A stretch of DNA of 64,000 nt from Streptomyces diastatochromogenes (GCF_002242805.1 NZ_MCGQ01000009.1:214536-278535); one strand, 5' to 3'. Shown: positions 32,599 through 41,567, numbered from the stretch's first letter. Notes: a model not told the origin generated them from the sequence alone. Translations and numbers: made by a program.

Positions 32599-33828
32599 TT
32601 ACCCCGCCGCGGGCAGCGTCAGACAGTCCCTGGAGAGAACCCGGGCCAGCGACTCCACGACCTCGGGAGCGTAGTCTCCGGCGGTGGCCAGGCGCAGCTC
32701 CTCCAGGGCCCGGAGCGGCCCGTCGGGCCCGGCGTCCCGGGCCTTCTCCTCGTAGGCGTTGACGGCCCTGACGATCCGCGCGGCCAGCGGCTGCTCCCGG
32801 CAGGGGTCGGCCTGCCGCTCCACGACCACGGCGACGGCCGCGTCCACGCCGGTCTGCCGTACGACGGCCCCGCCGAGCAGGGCGATGCGCCGCTGCTCCT
32901 CCCGGGGCAGGGCGGCGGTGGCGCCGGCCGGGACGGGGTCGACCAGGCTGAGCTGGCCGATGTCGTGCATGAGGGCCGCGTACTCCAGGACGGTCAGCCC
33001 GGGCCCCGAGAGGCCGAGGTCCCGGCCGACGGCCAGGCTGAGCGCGGCGACCCGGCGGGCGTGCCCCGTAGGGGTGTATCCGGCGATCTCGGTGGCCCGG
33101 GCGAGGGAGGCGATGGTCTGCCGGTAGGTGGCGCGCACGGCGGCGTAGCGGCGCACGGACAGCTGGGCGAGCAGCAGCGGCAGGCAGAACACCGGCAGCG
33201 CCCACAGGCCGACCACGGCGACCGCGAGCGCCATCACGGCGCCGGTCGAGCAGACGGCGGACCCGATGCCGAGCAGCCCGCGCAGTTCGTCGCGCAGGAG
33301 CGGGCCGAAGGGCCAGTGGGTGCGGGAGTGGGCGAGGGCGGCGGCGAGGAGGGCGTCGCACAGGGCCGTGAGGACCAGGAGGGCGACCAGCAGCAGCGCG
33401 TAGGCGGCGCCGTTCCAGGACTCGAACGCGCCCTTGTTGTAGAGGGGTTGGAAGCAGACGGCGGCGAAGCCGACGCTCAGGACGCGGCGGGCGAGGTGGT
33501 CGAGGGTCGGGGTGCGTCCGCACCAGATGTGCGGGACGCCGCCGAGCAGGGAGGCGGCGAGGACGATGGTGACGACCTGCGGTGCGTCGTGGTGGGTCGG
33601 GTGCCCCGCGTCGGCGCCCAGCAGGGCGTACGACAGTGATCCGGCGGTGCCCAGCGGCGCGGCCTGCCGCACCTGGGCTCCGCTCCACCGGGTCAGTTCG
33701 CCGACGGCTATGAGCACCCCGAAGGCGAGTCCGACGCCCCGGTCGGCTATGCCGGTCCACAGGGTGACGGCGAGGGAGGCGGCGGCCGTGAGGGCGGCGG
33801 AGGCGTGGATGAGCCGGAGGGCGGTCAT
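32599..33828 (-). CDS. Membrane protein with degenerate HD domain
   Basis: A 409-aa protein. The N-terminal ~225 residues contain about six hydrophobic segments, and the C-terminal ~180 residues a HD-type fold. The HD pair is kept (ALMHDIGQLSLVDPV), but the HHE and GYP motifs that mark active c-di-GMP phosphodiesterases are absent. It is likely a sensor or regulatory partner, not an enzyme (inference). The ATG overlaps the stop of the upstream HD-GYP gene by 4 bp, implying coupled synthesis and a possible heteromer. The pair probably corresponds to the tandem HD-domain proteins of the c-di-GMP network in other Streptomyces. Confidence 0.8.
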   Translation of the reverse strand: MTALRLIHASAALTAAASLAVTLWTGIADRGVGLAFGVLIAVGELTRWSGAQVRQAAPLGTAGSLSYALLGADAGHPTHHDAPQVVTIVLAASLLGGVPHIWCGRTPTLDHLARRVLSVGFAAVCFQPLYNKGAFESWNGAAYALLLVALLVLTALCDALLAAALAHSRTHWPFGPLLRDELRGLLGIGSAVCSTGAVMALAVAVVGLWALPVFCLPLLLAQLSVRRYAAVRATYRQTIASLARATEIAGYTPTGHARRVAALSLAVGRDLGLSGPGLTVLEYAALMHDIGQLSLVDPVPAGATAALPREEQRRIALLGGAVVRQTGVDAAVAVVVERQADPCREQPLAARIVRAVNAYEEKARDAGPDGPLRALEELRLATAGDYAPEVVESLARVLSRDCLTLPAAG

Positions 33829-35168
33829 CGGGGTGCCCCGCTGGGGCTGCCGGTGACCGGCTGCTGGGCCGGGATCGGCTGCGCCGTCTCGTCGGCCGTG
33901 ACGGCCGGGTGCCAGCCGTGGCGGCCGAGAGCCCGGGCGAGCGCCGTGACCATGCGCGGGTCGAACTGGGTCCCGGCGCACCGCTCCAGCTCGGCGACCG
34001 CCACCTCGACCGGGCGGGCCCTGCTGTAGGAGCGGGTGGAGGTCATCGCGTCGAAGGCGTCGGCCACGGCCACCACGCGGGCGCACTCGGGGATCTGACC
34101 GCCCGCCAGACCGTACGGGTAGCCGCTGCCGTCGAGCCGTTCGTGGTGGTGCAGGATCGCCGCGCGGGCTTCGCCGAGGAAGGAGATCCCGCGGACCATC
34201 TCGTGGCCGTACTCGGGATGCAGCTCGATGATCCGCCGCTCCTCGGGGGTCAGCGGGCCGTCCTTGCGCAGCAGCCGGGTGGGCACGCCGAGCTTGCCGA
34301 CGTCGTGCAGGATGCCCGCGAAGCGCAGCACCTCGACGCGTTCGTCGTCCATGCCGAGTTCGCGGGCGATCATCACGGAGGCCTGGCCGACCCGCTCGCT
34401 GTGGCCGCGGGTGTAGCCGTCCTTGATGTCGACGGCCTGCACCAAGGCGCGGATGGTGGCCTGGTGGGCGGCCCGTTCCCGGTGGTACTGGGCGAAGACC
34501 CAGCAGGAGACGCACATCGGCAGCAGCACCAGCAGCGCGGCGACCGGCCCGTACCGGCTGCGCCACAGCACGGCCATCATCAGCCCGGCGAGTCCGTGCA
34601 CGGCGACCGGCGCGAGGGAGCGGGACAGCAGCCCGCGCCAGGCCCGGCGCAGGGGCACCCTCCCCCACTGCCTCAACGGCGTGGGGGGTGCCCCCACGCC
34701 CGCCGCGAGCATGCCGCCGTCCAGCGCGGTCAGCACCAGGCAGAAGGCGAGGACGGCCGCCCCGGCGGGCACGAGGGCGTAGGGGAAGTCGCAGCCCACG
34801 ACGGCGTCCCGGCCGTCGAGCGCCCCGTGCACGTGGGCCGCGCCCCACACGGCGAGCGAGGGCTGCGCGGCCCGCCACACGCGGCGCAGCCACACGGGCC
34901 GCTCCTCGACTCGGGCGAGCAGGGCGGCCGGCACCGGCACGAGCGCGGCGGCGGACGGGGGCAGCAGGAACGCCCCGGCGAGCAGCACGGGGTAGAAGGT
35001 GCCGCCCAGACGGTGCCGTACGGCGTGCTCGCAGGCCGTGTACAGCGCGACGAGCGGGGCGAGGGACCACCAGGGCGTGTGGGTGGCCGGCAGCGGCAGG
35101 ACGCAGACCACGGCCAGCAGGGCGACGCAGGCCACATAGCCCCGTGCCCTCGCTGGAACCGCCTCCAT
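33825..35168 (-). CDS. Membrane HD-GYP domain protein, putative c-di-GMP phosphodiesterase
   Basis: A 447-aa protein with about five to six membrane segments in the first 230 residues and a complete HD-GYP domain after them. Visible catalytic elements are VDIKDGYTRGHSERVG, the HD pair in GILHDVGKLGVPTRLL, ELHPEYG, and HHHERLDGSGYPYGL with the GYP motif. It should hydrolyse cyclic di-GMP, which controls development in Streptomyces. The ATG at 35168 has GGGAGGGG. A hairpin-forming interspersed repeat lies inside the coding region between two membrane segments. The gene is translationally coupled to a degenerate HD protein. Confidence 0.87.
   Translation of the reverse strand: MEAVPARARGYVACVALLAVVCVLPLPATHTPWWSLAPLVALYTACEHAVRHRLGGTFYPVLLAGAFLLPPSAAALVPVPAALLARVEERPVWLRRVWRAAQPSLAVWGAAHVHGALDGRDAVVGCDFPYALVPAGAAVLAFCLVLTALDGGMLAAGVGAPPTPLRQWGRVPLRRAWRGLLSRSLAPVAVHGLAGLMMAVLWRSRYGPVAALLVLLPMCVSCWVFAQYHRERAAHQATIRALVQAVDIKDGYTRGHSERVGQASVMIARELGMDDERVEVLRFAGILHDVGKLGVPTRLLRKDGPLTPEERRIIELHPEYGHEMVRGISFLGEARAAILHHHERLDGSGYPYGLAGGQIPECARVVAVADAFDAMTSTRSYSRARPVEVAVAELERCAGTQFDPRMVTALARALGRHGWHPAVTADETAQPIPAQQPVTGSPSGAPR
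34652..34694. repeat. Interspersed hairpin repeat inside HD-GYP coding region
   Basis: GGGGCACCCTCCCCCAC and GTGGGGGGTGCCCC flank TGCCTCAACGGC. This resembles a family of short hairpin repeats I recall as usually intergenic in Streptomyces. Here it is read in frame as the loop VGAPPTPLRQWGRVPLRRAW between membrane segments. Confidence 0.55.
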
Positions 35169-35290
35169 CGCGCCCCTCCCCCGACCACGCCTGTCCGGGC
35201 TCGGAGCCTAGGGCGGGAATCGGGGGATCCGGGAGCTTATGACCCGAGGATTAGCACATTCGGGTGATGGCCGGTACGCAGCTCCGGTAC

Positions 35291-35593
35291 TCAGCTCTCC
35301 TGAGCCGTGGCGGTCACATCGTGTTCGGGCACGGTCTGGCCGGAGCGGATCAGGTCGATGCGCCCCATGACCTTGGCGCGCAGGTCGGCGGGCACGTCGT
35401 CATGGCCGCAGCACCGCTTGACCAGCTTCTTCACGGCCTGCTCCAAGCCGTACTTCTCCAGGCACGGCGAGCATTCCTCGAAGTGGTGCTGGAACTTGTC
35501 GCGATCGACGTCCGGCATCTCGCTGTCGAGGAACTCGTACAGGTGGTCGAGGACCTCACTGCAGTCCGTCTCGTGCGGATCTCCGCAGCTCAT
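35291..35593 (-). CDS. rsrA: Zinc-containing redox anti-sigma factor RsrA
   Basis: A 100-aa anti-sigma factor that holds SigR inactive when reduced and releases it upon disulfide stress. The ZAS motif is complete: C11, H37, C41 and C44 (HHFEECSPC), plus the C61-C62 pair and C3. Zinc is bound in the reduced form, and a disulfide forms on oxidation. The ATG overlaps the sigR stop by 4 bp (ATGA). The length and residues match S. coelicolor RsrA. Confidence 0.95.
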   Translation of the reverse strand: MSCGDPHETDCSEVLDHLYEFLDSEMPDVDRDKFQHHFEECSPCLEKYGLEQAVKKLVKRCCGHDDVPADLRAKVMGRIDLIRSGQTVPEHDVTATAQES

Positions 35594-36438
35594 GAGCCCG
35601 AACCTTTCGCTTCGTTCGACTCTCCGGCGCCGGCCGGGACCAGCCCTCGCTCACGGGCGTAGTCCTCGAGCATGCCGCGCAGTTGACGGCGGCCCCGGTG
35701 CAGCCGGGACATCACCGTACCGATGGGTGTCCCCATGATGTCCGCGATCTCCTTGTACGCAAAGCCCTCGACATCCGCGAGATAGACGGCGATGCGGAAC
35801 TCCTCGGGGATCGCCTGCAAGGCTTCCTTCACGTCCGAGTCGGGCAGGTGGTCGAGCGCCTGCGACTCGGCGGAGCGCAGACCCGTCGACATGTGCGACT
35901 CGGCACGCGCCAGCTGCCAGTCCTCGATCTCCTCGGCCGCACTGCGCTGGGGCTCGCGCTGCTTCTTGCGGTACGAGTTGATGAAGGTGTTGGTGAGGAT
36001 CCGGTACAGCCACGCCTTGAGGTTGGTGCCCTCGCGGAACTGGTGGAAGGACGCGTACGCCTTGGCGTACGTCTCCTGCACCAGGTCCTCGGCGTCGGCC
36101 GGGTTGCGCGTCATGCGCAGCGCGGCCGAGTACATCTGGTCGAGGAATTCGAGCGCGTCCCGCTCGAAGCGCGCGCTGCGCTCGGCGGACGACTCCGCGC
36201 TGTCGCCCCGGCCCTCGGGCAGCTCCGCCTGGCCGTTGTCGGTCCCTGCGTCGGTCCCAGTGACCGGACCCACCTCCTCAAGATCCCGGGCAGGACCGAA
36301 ACCGATCCCACTCGTTTCGGAGGATAGAACACGACCCGTGCCTGCCGCCGCTCGAATAGGAGCGGCCTTGGCCGCGTGCAGCACCGTCCACTCCAGGTCA
36401 GCGCGGCTGTCGCGGCTCGGGCAGATGGTCGAACCCAT
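35590..36438 (-). CDS. sigR: ECF sigma factor SigR (with SigR' long form)
   Basis: An ECF sigma factor for thiol-oxidative stress. Region 2 spans [24 protein letters not shown] onward, and region 4 has [23 protein letters not shown]. Two starts are supported. GTG 36273 gives the 227-aa stable SigR ([14 protein letters not shown]). ATG 36438, preceded by AGAGAGGAAG, gives a form 55 residues longer ([17 protein letters not shown]). In S. coelicolor the long, unstable SigR' is made from the SigR-dependent promoter. Here a perfect SigR promoter lies upstream of the long start. The coordinates given are those of the long form. The gene is coupled to rsrA. Confidence 0.94.
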   Translation of the reverse strand: MGSTICPSRDSRADLEWTVLHAAKAAPIRAAAGTGRVLSSETSGIGFGPARDLEEVGPVTGTDAGTDNGQAELPEGRGDSAESSAERSARFERDALEFLDQMYSAALRMTRNPADAEDLVQETYAKAYASFHQFREGTNLKAWLYRILTNTFINSYRKKQREPQRSAAEEIEDWQLARAESHMSTGLRSAESQALDHLPDSDVKEALQAIPEEFRIAVYLADVEGFAYKEIADIMGTPIGTVMSRLHRGRRQLRGMLEDYARERGLVPAGAGESNEAKGSGS

Positions 36439-36496
36439 GCGGCGGACTTCCTCTCTACGACGTCGGTGCCGGTGCTTCAGCACTTCTGTCCGCCAC

Positions 36497-36523
36497 AACA
36501 GCGCTTCAGCGTGCAACATTCCC
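36497..36523 (-). promoter_or_regulatory. SigR-dependent autoregulatory promoter
   Basis: On the minus strand GGGAAT (36523-36518) is followed after exactly 18 bp by GTT (36499-36497), matching the SigR consensus GGAAT-N18-GTT. Transcription would begin near 36490, about 50 nt before the SigR' ATG. Confidence 0.88.
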
Positions 36524-36528
36524 GGGAG

Positions 36529-37155
36529 TCAGCCGAGTGACGCGACCCACTCCACGACAGCGTCGGTGACGATCTCCATCGCCCGCTCCTGCGTGATCTC
36601 CGCGCGCTTCGGCACGGCGAACCCGTGATCGCCGTACGCCACCTCGACCAGCTCGTAGGACCCCTCGGGGAACTCGTCCGGCTTGCCGAAGGGATCGTTT
36701 CCGCCCTGTACGACGAGCGTGGGTACCCCGGCACCGAGCAACTCGTCGGCGCGGGAGCGCTCCGGCTTGCCCGGCGGGTGCAGCGGGAAGCTCAGCGCCA
36801 GCACGGCGTGGGCGCCCAGCTCCGTGGCGGTGCGGCAGGCGACCCGGGCGCCCGCGCTGCGGCCGCCGGAGATCACCGGCAGATCCATCCCGGCCAGCGC
36901 GGGCCAGATGCCGCGCCAGCCGGTGTCCAGGGTCTTCGGCGCGGGCGCGACCTTCTTGCCCGCGACCCGCCAGGGCTGCTCGACGAGGGCCACGGTCACG
37001 CCGTGGTCCGGGAGCACCTGGGCGAGGGCCCGCAGGTCCCGCGCCTCGATGCCGCCGCCGGCCCCATGGCTCACGGCCAGCACCAGCCGCGCCTGCTTCG
37101 CCCGGTGCCAGGTGATGCGGGCGGTCCCGGCGTCGGTCTCGACAATCTCGATCAC
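36529..37155 (-). CDS. Alpha/beta hydrolase family protein (dienelactone hydrolase/TEX30-like)
   Basis: A 208-aa small alpha/beta hydrolase. The nucleophile Ser is in ISGGRSAGARVA, the acid in VVQGGNDPFGKP and the His in YGDHGFAVP. The family resembles eukaryotic TEX30/KANSL3-type and dienelactone hydrolases; the substrate is unknown. The start is GTG 37155, 9 bp after the SRAP gene stop, so the two form an operon. Ribosome-binding complementarity is weak, suggesting translational coupling. Confidence 0.8.
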   Translation of the reverse strand: MIEIVETDAGTARITWHRAKQARLVLAVSHGAGGGIEARDLRALAQVLPDHGVTVALVEQPWRVAGKKVAPAPKTLDTGWRGIWPALAGMDLPVISGGRSAGARVACRTATELGAHAVLALSFPLHPPGKPERSRADELLGAGVPTLVVQGGNDPFGKPDEFPEGSYELVEVAYGDHGFAVPKRAEITQERAMEIVTDAVVEWVASLG

Positions 37156-37164
37156 GCTAGAAGG

Positions 37165-37980
37165 CTAGAAGAGGGTGCCCACTTCCGGCGCCTCCAGCTC
37201 CTCCAGCAGCTCCGGGCCGTTGTTGCGGACGTTGCTGACGGCCGTGGCGACCGGGTAGGCGCGCATCAGGCCGGGCGGCGGCGGGGCGAGCAGCTCGCGC
37301 AGGTCGTCCGGGTCGGTGCGGGAGGGGTCCAGCCAGGCGTCCCAGCGGTCCGGGGTGAGCATCAGCGGCATCCGGGGGTGGATCTCGGCGAGGGAGTGCG
37401 GGCCCTCGGCGGGGGCGACGGCCAATGGGGTCCGCTCCGCGTCCGTGGTGATCACCGAGCAGGTGACCCACCAGGCCTGCGGGTGGTCGTCGGGCAGGGT
37501 CCGGTCCCGCCAGAACTCGTAGAGTCCGGCCATCGCGAACACCGAGCCGTCGGCGGGCAGCACGAAGTACGGCTGCTTGCGCGGCCGCTTCTTCTTCCCC
37601 TCGACCTCCAGCTCCCGCTCGTCCTTGCCGGTGACCCACTCGTAGTAGCCGTCGGCGGGCAGGATGCAGCGCCGGGCGGCGAAGGCGCGCCGGTACGAGG
37701 GCTTCTCGTGCACGGTCTCCGCGCGCGCGTTGATCATCCGGGCGCCGCCCTCGGGCGTCTTGGCCCAGGAAGGCACCAGTCCCCACTTCAGCTTGCGCAG
37801 CTGCCGAACCGGACGCGGGCTCTCCGCGTCTTTCAACGGACGGTCCAGGACGGCGTAGACCTCCTTGGTCGGAGCCACGTTGTAGTCCGGCTCCAGGGTC
37901 TCCTCGGGCTCCCACTTTTCGATCTCAAAGACTCCTGCGAGATCCTCGGGCCTACGACTGGATGCATACCGTCCGCACAT
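37165..37980 (-). CDS. SRAP-domain protein (YedK/HMCES-type abasic-site crosslinking)
   Basis: A 271-aa protein with the invariant MCGRYA start, in which Cys2 becomes the N-terminal catalytic residue after Met removal and forms a thiazolidine crosslink with abasic sites in single-stranded DNA. Other SRAP signatures are YNVAPTK, MINARAETV, CILPADGYYEWV and IHPRMPLML. A Lys/Arg-rich loop (EGKKKRPRKQPYF) probably contacts DNA. It protects stalled forks from abasic lesions. ATG 37980 is fixed by the family. It is divergent from the M50 peptidase gene with a 49-bp gap. Confidence 0.92.
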   Translation of the reverse strand: MCGRYASSRRPEDLAGVFEIEKWEPEETLEPDYNVAPTKEVYAVLDRPLKDAESPRPVRQLRKLKWGLVPSWAKTPEGGARMINARAETVHEKPSYRRAFAARRCILPADGYYEWVTGKDERELEVEGKKKRPRKQPYFVLPADGSVFAMAGLYEFWRDRTLPDDHPQAWWVTCSVITTDAERTPLAVAPAEGPHSLAEIHPRMPLMLTPDRWDAWLDPSRTDPDDLRELLAPPPPGLMRAYPVATAVSNVRNNGPELLEELEAPEVGTLF

Positions 37981-38029
37981 ACGTGCCACACTGCCAGACT
38001 TCGCACGACGACAGGGAGCCACCACCGGA

Positions 38030-38752
38030 ATGGACAGCCTCGCCGCCACCGCGCTGCCCGACCTCTGGGACCGGCTCACCGGCACCCAGCCCGACCCCGA
38101 CCTGTGGGTGGTGCTCGCCACCCTGGTCGCCGCGCTCGCCGTCGTCGTCCCGCACTCCGTGTGGCGGCTCGCGCGCAACGCCATCACCATCGCGCACGAG
38201 GGCGGCCACGGCCTGGTGGCCCTGCTCACGGGCCGGCAGCTCACGGGCATACGCCTGCACTCCGACACCAGCGGCCTCACGGTCAGCCGCGGCAAGCCGT
38301 ACGGCCTCGGCATGATCCTCACCGCGGCCGCGGGCTACACGGCCCCCTCGCTGCTGGGCCTGGGCGGCGCCGCCCTGCTGGCCGCGGGCCGCATCACGCT
38401 GCTGCTGTGGGTGGCGACCGCGCTGCTCGTGGTGATGCTGGTGATGATCCGCAACGCGTACGGCGTCCTGACCGTGGTCCTCGCCGGGGGCGCCTTCCTG
38501 CTGGTCTCCTGGCTGGCGGGACCGCAGGTGCAGGCCGCCTTCGCGTACGCGGTGGTGTGGTTCCTCCTCTTCGGGGGCGTACGACCGCCGTTCGAGCTGC
38601 AGTCGAAGCGGGCGCGGGGCGGCGCGGGCGACTCGGACGCGGACCAGCTGTCGCGGCTCACGCATGTCCCGGCGGGTCTGTGGCTGTTCCTGTTCCACGC
38701 GGTGTCGCTGTGTTCGCTGATCGGTGGGGGCGGCTGGCTGCTGGAAGGTTGA
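38030..38752 (+). CDS. M50B-type membrane metallopeptidase-like protein
   Basis: A 240-aa membrane protein with about six hydrophobic helices. The zinc motif HEGGH is in ITIAHEGGHGLVALLTG near residue 60, inside or at the edge of a membrane segment, as in intramembrane M50 proteases. The charged loop KRARGGAGDSDADQ precedes a final helix pair. No PDZ domain is present. The family (peptidase M50B-like) is common in actinobacteria and its substrate is unknown. The ATG at 38030 has AGGGAG upstream. aroA follows 28 bp downstream and may be co-transcribed. Confidence 0.83.
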   Translation: MDSLAATALPDLWDRLTGTQPDPDLWVVLATLVAALAVVVPHSVWRLARNAITIAHEGGHGLVALLTGRQLTGIRLHSDTSGLTVSRGKPYGLGMILTAAAGYTAPSLLGLGGAALLAAGRITLLLWVATALLVVMLVMIRNAYGVLTVVLAGGAFLLVSWLAGPQVQAAFAYAVVWFLLFGGVRPPFELQSKRARGGAGDSDADQLSRLTHVPAGLWLFLFHAVSLCSLIGGGGWLLEG

Positions 38753-38780
38753 TGCCGGGCCCTCCTTATAAAGTGGCCTC

Positions 38781-40097
38781 ATGGCCCCGAACACCGCACA
38801 CCCCGCCCTCTGGCCCGCCCCGCACGCGAGCGGAGCCGTCGACGCGACGGTCCACGTGCCGGGGTCCAAGTCGGTCACCAACCGCGCCCTCGTGCTGGCC
38901 GCCCTCGCCTCCGAGCCCGGCTGGCTGCGCCGTCCGCTGCGCTCCCGCGACACGCTGCTGATGGCCGGTGCCCTGCGGGCCATGGGCGTGGAGATCGAGG
39001 AGGGGGTGGGCCCGGACGGCTCCGGTGAGGCCTGGCGGGTGCTGCCCACGGGCCTGCGCGGTCCGGCCACGGTCGACGTCGGCAACGCCGGCACGGTGAT
39101 GCGCTTCCTGCCGCCGGTGGCCGCGCTGGCCGACGGTCCCATCCGGTTCGACGGGGACCCGCGGTCGTACGAGCGTCCGCTGAACGGCGTCATCGACGCG
39201 CTGCGCGTGCTCGGTGCCCGGATCGACGACGACGGCCGGGGCGCGCTGCCGCTGACCGTGCACGGCGGCGGGGCGCTGGACGGCGGCCCGGTGTCGGTCG
39301 ACGCCTCCTCGTCCTCCCAGTTCGTCTCGGCGCTGCTGCTGTCCGGCCCGCGCTTCAACCAGGGTGTCGAGGTCCGCCACACCGGCGCGACCCTGCCCTC
39401 CCTGCCGCACATCCGGATGACCGTGGACATGCTGCGCGCGGTCGGCGCCCAGGTGGACACCCCGGAGGCGGGCGGCGAGCCGAACGTGTGGCGGGTGACG
39501 CCGGGCGCGCTGCTCGGCCGGGACCTGACGATCGAACCGGACCTGTCGAACGCCCAGCCGTTCCTGGCGGCGGCCCTGGTCACCGGTGGCAAGGTGCTGA
39601 TCCCGGACTGGCCGGCCCGCACCACCCAGCCGGGTGACCGGCTGCGGGAGATCTTCACCGAGATGGGCGGTTCCTGCGAACTGACCGAGTACGGGCTGGA
39701 GTTCACCGGATCGGGCGCCGTCCACGGCATCGACGTGGACCTGGGTGACGTCGGCGAGCTGACCCCGGGCATCGCGGCGGTGGCCGCTCTCGCGGACTCC
39801 CCCTCCACCCTCCGGGGCGTGGCGCATCTGCGGCTGCACGAGACGGACCGGCTGGCCGCGCTCACCAAGGAGATCAACGAACTCGGCGGTGACGTGACCG
39901 AGACGGCCGACGGCCTGCACATCCGCCCGCGCCCGCTGCACGGCGGGACCTTCCACACGTACGAGGACCATCGCATGGCAACGGCCGGTGCGATCATCGG
40001 CCTGGCGGTCGAGGGCGTGCAGATCGAGAACGTCGCGACGACGGCGAAGACCCTGCCCGACTTCCCCGACCTGTGGACCGGGATGCTGGGGAACTGA
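38781..40097 (+). CDS. aroA: 3-phosphoshikimate 1-carboxyvinyltransferase (EPSP synthase)
   Basis: A 438-aa shikimate-pathway enzyme that joins phosphoenolpyruvate to shikimate-3-phosphate. Signatures are [18 protein letters not shown] (substrate Lys), [14 protein letters not shown] with the glyphosate-sensitive GNAGT loop, [13 protein letters not shown], and [12 protein letters not shown] near the C-terminus. Length is normal. The start ATG at 38781 fits the family. rsgA follows 16 bp downstream on the same strand, probably in one transcript. Confidence 0.95.
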   Translation: MAPNTAHPALWPAPHASGAVDATVHVPGSKSVTNRALVLAALASEPGWLRRPLRSRDTLLMAGALRAMGVEIEEGVGPDGSGEAWRVLPTGLRGPATVDVGNAGTVMRFLPPVAALADGPIRFDGDPRSYERPLNGVIDALRVLGARIDDDGRGALPLTVHGGGALDGGPVSVDASSSSQFVSALLLSGPRFNQGVEVRHTGATLPSLPHIRMTVDMLRAVGAQVDTPEAGGEPNVWRVTPGALLGRDLTIEPDLSNAQPFLAAALVTGGKVLIPDWPARTTQPGDRLREIFTEMGGSCELTEYGLEFTGSGAVHGIDVDLGDVGELTPGIAAVAALADSPSTLRGVAHLRLHETDRLAALTKEINELGGDVTETADGLHIRPRPLHGGTFHTYEDHRMATAGAIIGLAVEGVQIENVATTAKTLPDFPDLWTGMLGN

Positions 40098-40113
40098 CGG
40101 GCGGACTGGGACC

Positions 40114-41124
40114 ATGCGCCGCTACGGCAAGCACACCGACGAGGACGACATCCGCAGCCGCCCGAACCGCAAGGGCAACCGGCCGCGTACGAACATCCGG
40201 CCCAAGCACGAGGACGCGGCCGAGGGCATGGTCCTCACCGTCGACCGGGGCCGCCTGACCTGCCTGGTCGAGGACCGTCCGATCATGGCGATGAAGGCCC
40301 GCGAACTGGGCCGCAAGGCGGCCGTGGTGGGCGACCGGGTAGCCATCGTCGGCGACCTGTCCGGCCAGAAGGACACCCTGGCCCGGATCGTGCGCATCGA
40401 GGAGCGCAGCTCGCTGCTGCGTCGCACGGCCGATGACGACGATCCCTACGAGCGGGTGGTCGTCGCCAACGCGGACCAGCTGGCCATCGTCACGGCCCTG
40501 GCGGACCCGGAACCCCGTCCGCGCCTGATCGACCGCTGTCTGGTCGCGGCCTACGACGGCGGTCTGGAGCCGCTGCTGGTGATGACCAAGTCGGACCTGG
40601 CCCCGCCGGACAAGCTGCTGGAGCTGTACGGCCACCTCGACATCCCCTACGTCGTCACCAGCCGCGAGGAGCTGGAGAACGGCGACGCGGCGGACCGGGT
40701 GCGCGAATACCTGGACGGCAAGATCACCGCCTTCGTGGGCCACTCGGGCGTCGGCAAGACGACGCTGGTCAACGCGCTGGTGCCGAAGGACCGCCGCCGT
40801 TTGACAGGCCACGTCAACGCGGTGACCGGCCGCGGCCGCCACACCACCACCTCGGCGCTGGCACTGCCCCTGCCCACTGCCAACGGCTGGGTCATCGACA
40901 CCCCCGGTGTGCGCTCCTTCGGTCTCGCGCACATCGACCCGTCCCGGGTGATCCACGCCTTCCCGGACCTGGAACCGGGCACCGAGGGCTGCCCGCGCGC
41001 GTGCAGCCACGACGAGCCGGACTGCGCGCTGGACGCGTGGGTCGAGGAGGGTCACGCGGACCCGGCGCGGCTGTTCTCCCTGCGCCGGCTGCTGTCGACG
41101 CGGGAGCGCCGGGAAGGCGACTGA
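40114..41124 (+). CDS. rsgA: Ribosome small subunit-dependent GTPase RsgA
   Basis: A 336-aa circularly permuted GTPase that helps mature the 30S subunit. An OB-fold precedes the G domain, whose motifs come in the order G4-G1-G3: MTKSDL, then FVGHSGVGKTTLVNAL, then IDTPGVRSFGL. The C-terminal zinc site is CPRACSHDEPDCAL. The ATG at 40114 lies 16 bp after aroA. The Arg/Lys-rich N-terminus (RRYGKHTDEDDIRSRPNRKG) is typical of actinobacterial RsgA. Confidence 0.94.
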   Translation: MRRYGKHTDEDDIRSRPNRKGNRPRTNIRPKHEDAAEGMVLTVDRGRLTCLVEDRPIMAMKARELGRKAAVVGDRVAIVGDLSGQKDTLARIVRIEERSSLLRRTADDDDPYERVVVANADQLAIVTALADPEPRPRLIDRCLVAAYDGGLEPLLVMTKSDLAPPDKLLELYGHLDIPYVVTSREELENGDAADRVREYLDGKITAFVGHSGVGKTTLVNALVPKDRRRLTGHVNAVTGRGRHTTTSALALPLPTANGWVIDTPGVRSFGLAHIDPSRVIHAFPDLEPGTEGCPRACSHDEPDCALDAWVEEGHADPARLFSLRRLLSTRERREGD

Positions 41125-41177
41125 GCACCGCGTTGTTTGCCGGGGTGCCGCGACGGTAAGTGCATAATCGCACCGAG

Positions 41178-41189
41178 CCGGACGGCCGG
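41178..41189 (+). promoter_or_regulatory. CCGG-ACGG-CCGG hairpin before SMR gene
   Basis: A short perfect stem with an ACGG loop, ending 19 bp before the SMR ATG and just upstream of its ribosome binding site. ACGR loops are the hallmark of guanidine-II (mini-ykkC) riboswitches, which need two such hairpins. The second was not found with confidence, so the riboswitch call is tentative. Confidence 0.25.
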
Positions 41190-41208
41190 ACCTACGGGAG
41201 GACAGCAC

Positions 41209-41532
41209 ATGGCGTGGCTGCTGGTCATCGTGGCCGGGATTCTGGAGACCGGCTTCGCCGTGTGCCTCAAGCTCTCCCACGGGTTCACCCGCCTGTGGCC
41301 GACGGTCGCGTTCGCCACCTTCGCGCTGGGCAGCTTCGGTCTGCTGACCCTCTCCCTGAAGAAGCTCGACGTCGGCCCCGCGTACGCCGTGTGGACCGGG
41401 ATCGGCGCCGCGGGCACGGCGATCTACGGCATGATCTTCCTCGGCGACCTGGTGTCCACCCTGAAGATCGTCTCGATCACCCTGGTGATCGTCGGCGTGA
41501 TCGGCCTGCAGCTGTCGGGCTCGTCGCACTAA
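41209..41532 (+). CDS. Small multidrug resistance family exporter (SugE/Gdx-like)
   Basis: A 107-aa protein with four transmembrane helices. The essential Glu is in the first helix (VIVAGILETGFAVCLKLS). The signature AYAVWTGIGAAGTAIYG in helix 3 fits the SugE/Gdx subgroup, which exports guanidinium, better than EmrE. It works as an antiparallel dimer, usually of one gene product. The ATG at 41209 has GGGAGG. A TetR gene is convergent 35 bp downstream. Confidence 0.88.
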   Translation: MAWLLVIVAGILETGFAVCLKLSHGFTRLWPTVAFATFALGSFGLLTLSLKKLDVGPAYAVWTGIGAAGTAIYGMIFLGDLVSTLKIVSITLVIVGVIGLQLSGSSH

Positions 41533-41567
41533 GCCTGGCGTCCCGGCCCGGCCTTGCCAGCCCGGCC

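Noticed and set aside
32599..35070. An 823-aa minus-strand frame spanning both HD proteins
   Set aside because: Only its last half (from 33828) is the real gene; the first half is an out-of-frame shadow of the HD-GYP gene, with a stop-start overlap at 33825-33828.
41130..41208. A full guanidine-I riboswitch before the SMR gene
   Set aside because: The long conserved core of that class is not visible. Only a single ACGG hairpin was seen.
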